6,651 nt of DNA, taken from Alphaproteobacteria bacterium (GTDB lineage: Bacteria; Pseudomonadota; Alphaproteobacteria; UBA6615). This document shows, in pieces, positions 1 to 5,268 of the stretch (position 1 is the first letter of the stretch; each line of letters opens with the position of its first letter). Location: NCBI GenBank assembly GCA_013003285.1, contig JABDJY010000231.1:1-6651 (forward strand), read 5' to 3'. The notes beneath the pieces are model-generated. The model saw nothing but the letters and a program-made list of their open reading frames with translations. It did not search any database and was not told the DNA's origin. Made by a program: the position numbers and the translations under genes.

Positions 1-745
1 AGTTACGCCAGTTCGGCCAGGTGTTCGGGCCGGACGAAACGATGACGTCCTCGACATCTTCCATACCCGGAATGTCGTAGAGGAATTTCATGATATGGGC
101 GGTCACTTCGTTCTCGGTGATACCCGGCTTGAGGAATTTCATGCATTCCCAGTGGGCCGCGTCGCCAATGGCGCCGACGATGCGCGAACATTCCTGCTCA
201 TCGACGTTCTTCACCGCGCGGGCATCCATCATCGGCGACATGCCGTCGACCCACTCGATACCCTCTTCATTGAAGTGGTTGATCATGTTGATGTCGATGA
301 AGTCGACACCCAGCTTCTCGCCGGCAACGCCGTGGCGTTTCATCTCTTCCAAGATGGCGTTGGTGAACTTGGTCACCTGCTGGGTCGAGGCCGGACCGGC
401 CGCACCTTTGATCCAGGCATAGGAGTAGCGAATGTTCTCCGGCGGAATCCAAGGGGCGTGGCGTTCGACCTGAGCGCCGATGTCGCCCTGTTCGAACAGC
501 ACCGGGGCGCCGTCGCCGCACAATAGCGCGTAGCGCAGGCCTGGCTTCAGACGGTTCCAGCCCGGGGTCAGCGTGCCGGTGATGTAACGCACATTCTCGT
601 CATACAGACACAGCATGGCGCCGAGGCCAGCCTTTTTCATCATCTCGCGCGCACGCTCAAGACGATAGGTGCGCATCCGGTCAAAGTTGATCCGTTGCTG
701 CCAATCGACTCCGGTGATGCCGAAATTTGCCGTACCGTACCGCAT
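1..745 (-). CDS. M24-family metallopeptidase-fold protein (Xaa-Pro peptidase/creatinase type), C-terminus cut by window edge
   Basis: The frame is open from an ATG at 745 to the left edge and gives 248 residues; M24 proteins of this kind are usually around 400, so the C-terminal part is missing. A good ribosome binding site (GGGGAG, 753-758) lies 7 bases upstream of the ATG. Residues about 20-170 look like a creatinase_N domain, with the family pattern RMRTYRLERAR near 23-33 and NVRYITGT at 51-58. The catalytic pita-bread domain begins near 175-185 (ARAVKNVDEQECSRIVGA), the usual domain junction. SSGPNTWPNWRN at 237-248 sits where peptidases of the family carry the first active-site His, which is not present in the visible part. 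The same region of DddP, the M24-type DMSP lyase, also lacks it, so the protein could be a peptidase, a creatinase-like hydrolase or a lyase. The metal ligands lie outside the window. No signal peptide, so probably cytoplasmic. The family is certain; the substrate is unknown. Confidence 0.9.
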   Translation of the reverse strand, partial: MRYGTANFGITGVDWQQRINFDRMRTYRLERAREMMKKAGLGAMLCLYDENVRYITGTLTPGWNRLKPGLRYALLCGDGAPVLFEQGDIGAQVERHAPWIPPENIRYSYAWIKGAAGPASTQQVTKFTNAILEEMKRHGVAGEKLGVDFIDINMINHFNEEGIEWVDGMSPMMDARAVKNVDEQECSRIVGAIGDAAHWECMKFLKPGITENEVTAHIMKFLYDIPGMEDVEDVIVSSGPNTWPNWRN

Positions 746-1046
746 TCAAAATCTCCCCGCGTTCCATGTTGTAATCGGTTGTCAAAATATACGCCCGAAC
801 CCGAATTAGGCCGCCTGCGGTGGCGGTTGGCCCGGTCGGACGTAAGTTAAGGCAACACAAATCATATCCCTCTGGTCAATGCAATACCGTGGCGGAAACT
901 GAGCCAAAATCTTGTGCCCATCTGGCCTTAATCATCAACATGCCCGCCGGGCCAATCGTAGCCTATCGGCGCCGTTTGCCAGATACTACCGGACGCTTTA
1001 AAACACGGGCGCCGAGGCGACTCGGACACAATCGGGAGATGTAGCG
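746..1046. other. Divergent intergenic region (301 bases)
   Basis: This gap separates the M24 gene (minus) from the oxidoreductase gene (plus), so it should hold both promoters. It is more AT-rich than its neighbours in patches. Going left, it contains a -10-like TATATT on the minus strand (786-791) with no convincing -35, and a TTGACA on the minus strand (780-785) with no matching -10. Going right, a candidate promoter lies at 976-1003 and a ribosome binding site at 1034-1038. Short GC-rich self-complementary stretches (for example CCGCC/GGCGG at 811-826 and GCCC/GGGC near 942-951) are too short to call structures. I see no convincing gene, riboswitch or operator here. Confidence 0.6.
976..1003 (+). 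promoter_or_regulatory. Candidate sigma70-type promoter for the oxidoreductase-cupin unit
   Basis: TTGCCA at 976-981 matches the -35 consensus at five of six bases. The -10 is poorer: TTAAAA at 998-1003 with a 16-base spacer, or TTTAAA at 997-1002 with 15. It is correctly placed about 45 bases before the ATG at 1047. The -10 is weak, so this is tentative. Confidence 0.3.
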
Positions 1047-2039
1047 ATGTTTACAGCGGCAGTTGTCGGCTTGGGTTGGTGGGGCCGTAATCTGGTCAAT
1101 ACCAGCGCGCAAGGCGATAAAATCAAAGTCTTGAGCGTGACCGCGGGTCACCCCGAGAACCACCAAGACTTCGCTGACGAAACGGGCGTCACCCTCGCCA
1201 AAAGCTATGACGAGATTCTCGAAAACAAAGACATCGACGCGGTGATATTGGCCACTCCACACACCCAGCACGAGCAGCAATTCCTCGATGCGGTGGCCGC
1301 CGGCAAACAGGTATTTTGCGAGAAACCATTTTCCCTGACCAAGGAAAGCGCCATGCGGATGGTCGCCGCCGCAGAAGCTAAAAACCTGGTCATCGGCGTC
1401 GGTCATGAGCGGCGCTTTGAATCCTCGATGGAAGAGGCCCAGGCCTTTCTCTCCCAGGGCAAACACGGCACGGCGCTCCATCTCGAGGGCAATTATTCGC
1501 ACAATCTGCTGGCCGAACTTCCCCTCGACAGCTGGCGCGTATCGCCGGCCGAAGGCCCCTCGCTGCCGCTCACCGGTATGGGCATCCATTTCACCGATAT
1601 GTATCTCTGGTTCTTCGGCCCCATTGAATCGGTGAACGCACAGACCGCCAAGCGGCAGGCGGAATGGGAGGCCGGCGACGTCATCACGCTGCAGCTCAAA
1701 TTCGCCAGCGGCGCGACGGGCTTCATCTCCAGCATGGCGACCACGCCCTATTACGGCCGGCTCTCGGCGTTCGGCACCGAGGGCTGGATCGAAGTGCGCG
1801 ACAGCGGCCATCCGCAAGCCGGCGGCGAGACCTATGTCACCACCTGCGACAAGGCCGGCGCCCAGGAAACCCACACATTGGGACCCAAAAACGCGGTCAA
1901 GGCCAACCTCGATGAATGGGCCGACGCGGTTGAGGGTAAAGGCGACTATCGCTTCACCTCTCAGCAGCTAATCGACAATGTGGGCGTGCTCGAGGCCATC
2001 GCGAAATCCATTCAAAGCGGTCAATGGGAAAAGGTTTGA
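1047..2039 (+). CDS. Gfo/Idh/MocA family NAD(P)-dependent oxidoreductase
   Basis: A 330-residue protein of normal length for the Gfo/Idh/MocA family, which oxidises or reduces hydroxyl or keto groups of sugars, inositols and related compounds with NAD(P). The N-terminal Rossmann fold starts at once with VVGLGWWGRN (residues 6-15, the GxGxxG dinucleotide loop). The family's EKP motif is at 92-94, where the Lys is the usual catalytic or cofactor-contacting residue. The C-terminal alpha/beta domain follows from about 125, with GIHFTDMYLWFFGP (179-192) matching the G-x-H-x-x-D region that supplies active-site His (181) and Asp (184). GGGAG at 1034-1038, 8 bases before the ATG, supports the start. 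No signal peptide, so cytoplasmic. It is followed on the same strand by a cupin gene 59 bases downstream and probably shares its transcript. The family is clear; the substrate cannot be read from the sequence. Confidence 0.93.
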   Translation: MFTAAVVGLGWWGRNLVNTSAQGDKIKVLSVTAGHPENHQDFADETGVTLAKSYDEILENKDIDAVILATPHTQHEQQFLDAVAAGKQVFCEKPFSLTKESAMRMVAAAEAKNLVIGVGHERRFESSMEEAQAFLSQGKHGTALHLEGNYSHNLLAELPLDSWRVSPAEGPSLPLTGMGIHFTDMYLWFFGPIESVNAQTAKRQAEWEAGDVITLQLKFASGATGFISSMATTPYYGRLSAFGTEGWIEVRDSGHPQAGGETYVTTCDKAGAQETHTLGPKNAVKANLDEWADAVEGKGDYRFTSQQLIDNVGVLEAIAKSIQSGQWEKV

Positions 2040-2088
2040 CCTTGACCGCGACACCTTAAGACGACATTCAAGCACCAACTTTGAAACC

Positions 2089-2093
2089 GGAGG
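2089..2093 (+). promoter_or_regulatory. Ribosome binding site that fixes the cupin start
   Basis: GGAGG lies 5 bases before the ATG at 2099. A longer in-frame reading from a TTG at 2081 would place this site inside the coding region, so 2099 is the better start. Confidence 0.8.
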
Positions 2094-2098
2094 CATAC

Positions 2099-2584
2099 AT
2101 GACCGAAACATCGAACGACGATAAATACGATCACACATTCAAGGCGATCCACGACCATGAGGTCGAATGGGAAAGCGACGACGCCCGCGGATTGCTCACC
2201 CTGCCCGAAGGCGTGCAGGTCAAGGTTCTCAACTACGATCCCGTCATGAAGCGCCTCGACATGAAGCAGCGTTTCCCCAAGGGCTATGTGGAACCGCGCC
2301 ACACCCATGAGAGCTGGCATTCGATCCTGGTGCTGAAAGGCCGCATGTGCGTGGCCGGCAAGGATCTGCGCCCCGGCGATTACGTTTTCGGTTGGGACAT
2401 TCCCCACGGGCCCTACGAATATCCCGACGGCTGCGAAGTCTTCATCGTCTATATGGGCGACGCGTCGCACAAATGGGACGAGGCGGAGTTCCTCGCCCAT
2501 GAGAACACCTGGGAGCCGGAGACCGACGAAGGCAAGCAGGGCACCGAAGAGCACATCGAAGCGCGCAAGAAGGCCAAGGCCTAA
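2099..2584 (+). CDS. Small single-domain cupin protein
   Basis: A 161-residue protein with one cupin beta-barrel. Cupin motif 1 is at about 62-81: G62, then PRHTHESWHSILVLKG, giving metal-ligand candidates H68, H70 and H74. The classical pattern has Glu at the third ligand position; here it is His. Motif 2 is RPGDYVFGWDIPHGPYEY (91-108); the canonical P-x-G-x-x-H has Glu where the His is expected, and the only nearby His is H103 inside PHG. This resembles small mononuclear-metal dioxygenase or isomerase cupins, but the substrate is unknown. The tail after about residue 135 is highly charged (ends EARKKAKA). No signal peptide. It sits 59 bases behind the Gfo/Idh/MocA gene with no convincing promoter between and with a strong terminator after it, so the two are probably co-expressed and may act on the same compound (inference). 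The cupin fold is certain, the reaction is not. Confidence 0.9.
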   Translation: MTETSNDDKYDHTFKAIHDHEVEWESDDARGLLTLPEGVQVKVLNYDPVMKRLDMKQRFPKGYVEPRHTHESWHSILVLKGRMCVAGKDLRPGDYVFGWDIPHGPYEYPDGCEVFIVYMGDASHKWDEAEFLAHENTWEPETDEGKQGTEEHIEARKKAKA

Positions 2585-2593
2585 ACAGCGCGA

Positions 2594-2609
2594 CAATTCG
2601 TCAGAATTG
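2594..2609. repeat. Short inverted repeat next to the terminator
   Basis: CAATTC and GAATTG form a perfect 6-base-pair stem with a GTCA loop, 2 bases before the main terminator hairpin. It is AT-rich and weak. It might help termination of leftward transcripts or be chance. Confidence 0.4.
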
Positions 2610-2611
2610 GT

Positions 2612-2649
2612 AAAGGGGCATCCGGGCCAACCGGGTGCCCCTTTATTTT
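2612..2649 (+). terminator. Strong intrinsic terminator after the cupin gene, possibly bidirectional
   Basis: AAAGGGGCA (2612-2620) is perfectly complementary to TGCCCCTTT (2636-2644). The stem continues with TCCGG (2621-2625) against CCGGG (2631-2635), with one G-T pair, around the loop GCCAA. That gives 14 base pairs followed by a T-rich run (TTTATTTT, 2642-2649). It lies 27 bases after the cupin stop. The convergent TRAP-protein gene ends at 2659, and read from that strand the hairpin is followed by only TTTA, so leftward termination is plausible but weaker. Confidence 0.92.
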
Positions 2650-2658
2650 GCCGGTGAC

Positions 2659-3588
2659 TTACCCGGCGTTTCCCAAATAAAGATCGACCAGGCCGGAATC
2701 CAAAGTTTCCAATTCTTTGTCGATCACCGGTTGCACGGCCGCAAGGAACGCCTGCCGCTCGCCCGCGCTCAACTCAACAACTTCATTATCGGTCTTCGCC
2801 AGCTCCGCCAGAACGCGCTCGTCTTCGGCCTGGGCGAATCCCCTCTGTGCCACAGTCGCCTGGGCAACCGCCTTATGAACGGCGTCGCGCGTCGGTGCAT
2901 CCCAACCCTCGTAAGTCGGCCGGTGGCAAAACACAGTAACGAAGCCGAGAAAATGCGCCGACAAGGTGATGTGGCGATGATGGTTGTGGATACCGAAATT
3001 AAAAATATTCGACAGCGGATTGTCCTGGGCGTCCACGTCGCCGCGCTCCACCGCCGCCGCCAGATCGGCCACATCGATAAAAGTGGGCTCGAACCCCAGC
3101 GCGGCAAACGTATCCTGGTGCAGCTTGCTGTCGCCGGTACGGATGCGTAACCCGGCGCAATCGCCCGGCGTGCGAATAGGGTGCAGGCTGTTGGACAGGT
3201 GCCGGAACCCGTTGTCCCAAAAGCCCAGCAATTCGTAATCGGAATTGCCCCGCACGATCTCCTTCAACGCATCGCCGAATTTACCGTCGAGCGCTTGGTA
3301 GGCCTTGTGACGGTCGGAAATCAAAAAGGGCAAATCGAGAATCGCAATCTCGGGAAACCGGTGGGCCGAATAGCTCGACGCGAAATAGCAGAATGTCCGT
3401 TCGCCGTTTTCGACCAACGACAGGCAATCGGCCGCCTTCATGCCGGCCTCGGCGACATTGTTTTGCAGCAGGAATTCCAGGCCGCCGCCCAACTCGTCTC
3501 TCAGCGCCTGTTCGAAGACCTGCGCCGCACGGGTATGGACCGATGTCATGGGCTGATAGCCGACAAATGAAAATTGCAGTGCGGTCAT
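2659..3588 (-). CDS. DctP-type TRAP transporter solute-binding protein without a signal peptide
   Basis: A 309-residue protein of the DctP family, which binds organic acids or related solutes in the periplasm for TRAP transporters. Family landmarks are FPEIAILDLPFLISD (78-92), GFRHLSN (127-133), the ligand-binding strand GLRIRTGDS (146-154; the Arg at 150 fits the conserved carboxylate-binding Arg) and DAQDNPLSNI (186-195). The chain starts directly at the first beta strand (MTALQFSFVGYQP), where mature binding proteins begin. No Sec, Tat or lipoprotein signal is encoded: an in-frame TAA lies at 3610-3612, and I found no hydrophobic leader in other frames upstream. The ATG at 3588 is chosen because GAGGA (3599-3603) is 10 bases away; a TTG at 3597 would be only 1 base from it. 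No DctQ or DctM membrane subunits are in the window. Residues 201-212 are rich in His. Family sure; transport role doubtful. Confidence 0.88.
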   Translation of the reverse strand: MTALQFSFVGYQPMTSVHTRAAQVFEQALRDELGGGLEFLLQNNVAEAGMKAADCLSLVENGERTFCYFASSYSAHRFPEIAILDLPFLISDRHKAYQALDGKFGDALKEIVRGNSDYELLGFWDNGFRHLSNSLHPIRTPGDCAGLRIRTGDSKLHQDTFAALGFEPTFIDVADLAAAVERGDVDAQDNPLSNIFNFGIHNHHRHITLSAHFLGFVTVFCHRPTYEGWDAPTRDAVHKAVAQATVAQRGFAQAEDERVLAELAKTDNEVVELSAGERQAFLAAVQPVIDKELETLDSGLVDLYLGNAG

Positions 3589-3598
3589 AACGCTCAAA

Positions 3599-3603
3599 TC
3601 CTC
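3599..3603 (-). promoter_or_regulatory. Ribosome binding site that decides the TRAP-protein start
   Basis: Read on the minus strand, GAGGA lies 10 bases before the ATG at 3588 and just 1 base before an alternative TTG at 3597, which favours the ATG. A -10-like TAAAAT (3607-3612, minus strand) lies just upstream, but its -35 partner is poor. Confidence 0.5.
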
Positions 3604-3712
3604 ATAATTTTACGCCGCCACACTAGCACGCTGAACGAAGGGCAAGAAGTTGACCGCGGCGCTAATCTGGTGTCCTAAGGTCCAACTTGCAGCGAACGAC
3701 CGGTAACCACAC

Positions 3713-4129
3713 ATGGCTTCCATGACCCCCGACACTTTCAACCGCTTTGCCGAATCACATCTGCCGTTGGCCTATCAACTCGGCTTCCGCGCCGAGGCCA
3801 TTGGCGACGGTACGGCGACGGTGCGCATGCCGTTTCATGACTCATCGCTGCGCCCGGGTGGCACCATAGCCGGCCCGTCGATGATGGGTGTGGCGGATTT
3901 CACCATGTACGCCGCCTTGATGGGCGCGATAGGCCAAGTAGAGCTGGCAGTGACCACCAACTTCAATATCAACTTCCTGCGCCGGCCGGCGCAGAACGAT
4001 GTCATCTCAAAATGCCGTGTCATGAAGTTGGGCAAACGCCTGGCCGTGCTGGAAGTAACCCTATTCTCCGAAGGCGATGACGACCCCATCGCCCACGCGA
4101 CCGGCACCTACTCGCTCCCGCCGCCCTAA
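3713..4129 (+). CDS. PaaI-like hotdog-fold thioesterase
   Basis: A 138-residue protein with a single hotdog domain, the usual size for PaaI/4HBT-type acyl-CoA thioesterases, which hydrolyse acyl- or aryl-acyl-CoA to the acid and free CoA. The domain core is visible: RPGGTIAGPSMMGVADF (47-63), where PaaI proteins have the HGG...D helix, then NFNINFLRRPA (83-93) and KLGKRLAVLEVTLFSEG (105-121), the strands that line the acyl-CoA tunnel. D62 fits the catalytic Asp position. The His of the classical HGG motif is replaced by Pro (RPGG), which is my recollection of a recognised PaaI subgroup rather than a defect. No good ribosome binding site precedes the ATG at 3713 or the alternative ATG at 3722, so the exact start is less certain. 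It is divergent from the TRAP-protein gene and convergent with the quinone oxidoreductase gene, 10 bases away. Cytoplasmic. Confidence 0.9.
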   Translation: MASMTPDTFNRFAESHLPLAYQLGFRAEAIGDGTATVRMPFHDSSLRPGGTIAGPSMMGVADFTMYAALMGAIGQVELAVTTNFNINFLRRPAQNDVISKCRVMKLGKRLAVLEVTLFSEGDDDPIAHATGTYSLPPP

Positions 4130-4139
4130 CTCGAAACAC

Positions 4140-5123
4140 CTAAACCGTCAGGATAATCTTGCCGGTGACTTCGCGGTTCTGCAGGGCCTTTAGGGCCTCG
4201 ACGGCTTGGTCGAGGGGATAGGTGCGACCCACATAGGGCTTGAGTTTGCCGGCCGCGTAGAGTGCCAGCAGTTCACGGTGGTTTTGCTGGGTCCGCTCAG
4301 GATAGGCGAGCGACCACCAGCCGAAACGTACCGCGATCAGCGACGCGCCCTTGACCAGAATAATGTTGATCGGCGCTTGGGCGTGATCGCCGCTGGTGAA
4401 CCCGACAATGAGAATACGGCCTTCCGGCGAGATGGCACTGAGAGATGCCCGGAAGGCATCGCCGCCGACCGTGTCGAAGGCGACGTTCAAGCCGCTCTCA
4501 GCGGTCAGCGCCTTCAAGCGCACCTTTATGTCTTCGGTCGTGTAGTTGATCAGATGGTCGGCGCCCTGGGCAGCGACGATAGCGAGCTTCTCGTCGCTGC
4601 CGGCGCTGGCGATCACGGTCGCGCCCAGAGCCTTGGCCAGTTGTACCGCTGCCATGCCGACCCCGCCGGACGCGCCGTGAACGGCAACTGTCTCACCCGC
4701 CTGTAAGTGGCCGCAATCGACCAAGCCATGCCAGGCGGTGCCGTAGACCAGCATGAACCCGGCGGCTTCCACATCGCTCATCCCGGCCGGCACCGCAAAG
4801 GCGCGATCGGCCGGCAAGGTTACTTCCTCGGCATAGCCGTCATATTTCGGCCCGCACCACAGCATCACCCGGTCGCCGGTCTGATACCCGCTCACATCAC
4901 CGGCGCAGTCGATAATTTCGCCCGCCGCCTCCATGCCCGGGCTGAACGGAAATTCCGGTTTATCCTGATATTTGCCGGCACAGGACAAAATATCGGGGTA
5001 ATTGACCGCGCAGGCGCCCAGCCGTACGCGAATCTCGCCCGGCCCCGGATCGCGCGGTGCCACCTCGTCGATCCGCAGCACATCGGGCGTGCCATATTCG
5101 TGGCAGCGAACGACCTTCACCAT
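4140..5123 (-). CDS. NADPH:quinone oxidoreductase family protein (zinc-free MDR, zeta-crystallin type)
   Basis: A 327-residue medium-chain dehydrogenase/reductase of the QOR class, which uses NADPH to reduce quinones or the C=C bond of enones and enoyl compounds. The GroES-like N-terminal domain covers about 1-125: it has GPGEIRVRLGACAVNYPDIL (27-46) and FPFSPGMEAAGEI (58-70). The nucleotide-binding domain has the QOR signature HGASGGVGMAAVQLAK (149-164), in which the AxxGxxG loop contacts NADPH. FDTVGGDAF (216-224) and GRILIVGF (235-242) follow, and the chain ends normally with TGKIILTV. The Cys clusters of zinc-dependent alcohol dehydrogenases are absent, as expected. A GAGAGGG ribosome binding site (5131-5137, minus strand) lies 7 bases before the ATG. 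Cytoplasmic. The related acrylyl-CoA reductase AcuI is also in this superfamily, but this sequence looks closer to general QOR proteins. Physiological substrate unknown. Confidence 0.93.
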   Translation of the reverse strand: MVKVVRCHEYGTPDVLRIDEVAPRDPGPGEIRVRLGACAVNYPDILSCAGKYQDKPEFPFSPGMEAAGEIIDCAGDVSGYQTGDRVMLWCGPKYDGYAEEVTLPADRAFAVPAGMSDVEAAGFMLVYGTAWHGLVDCGHLQAGETVAVHGASGGVGMAAVQLAKALGATVIASAGSDEKLAIVAAQGADHLINYTTEDIKVRLKALTAESGLNVAFDTVGGDAFRASLSAISPEGRILIVGFTSGDHAQAPINIILVKGASLIAVRFGWWSLAYPERTQQNHRELLALYAAGKLKPYVGRTYPLDQAVEALKALQNREVTGKIILTV

Positions 5124-5166
5124 GCAAATACCCTCTCGAACGTATCCGATTGTCCCATTAAGATTC

Positions 5167-5194
5167 TTGAAATGCTATGACGCGATCATATGAT
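5167..5194 (+). promoter_or_regulatory. Sigma70-type promoter for the TraB/GumN gene, with a palindromic -10
   Basis: TTGAAA (5167-5172), a 16-base spacer and TATGAT (5189-5194) each match the consensus at five of six bases. A start site near 5201 would give a leader of about 70 bases before the ATG at 5269. The -10 sits in a perfect 10-base palindrome, ATCATATGAT (5185-5194), which also places a TATGAT on the minus strand facing the quinone oxidoreductase gene, though without a good -35 there. Confidence 0.6.
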
Positions 5195-5268
5195 GGCCCG
5201 GTGACGACGGCGCGGCAAAAGCGCGATCAATCGCCGCGAGCACAGCAAACAACCCATAAGGACACGCG

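Noticed and set aside
820..1044. A 74-codon open frame in the large intergenic region
   Set aside because: It starts at GTG without a ribosome binding site, has no recognisable domain, an unlikely composition, and covers the promoter region of the oxidoreductase gene.
963..1874. A 303-codon open frame on the minus strand, opposite the Gfo/Idh/MocA gene
   Set aside because: It lies antisense to a clear family member, resembles no known protein, and long antisense open frames are expected in GC-rich coding DNA with strong third-position bias.
2081..2098. An upstream TTG start for the cupin
   Set aside because: GGAGG at 2089-2093 would lie inside the coding region; the ATG at 2099 has ideal spacing.
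2021..2596. A 191-codon open frame on the minus strand across the cupin gene
   Set aside because: It is a shadow of the cupin, whose metal-binding motifs and ribosome binding site are on the plus strand.
3650..3681. TTGACC before the thioesterase gene as a -35 box
   Set aside because: No acceptable -10 lies at 15-19 bases; the best candidates match the consensus at only two or three bases.
1..5123. A DMSP catabolism cluster (DddP-like M24 protein, cupin lyase, AcuI-like reductase)
   Set aside because: The cupin lacks the motif pattern of DddQ/DddL/DddW, the reductase looks like a general QOR protein and not AcuI, and the three genes are on different strands and not adjacent.
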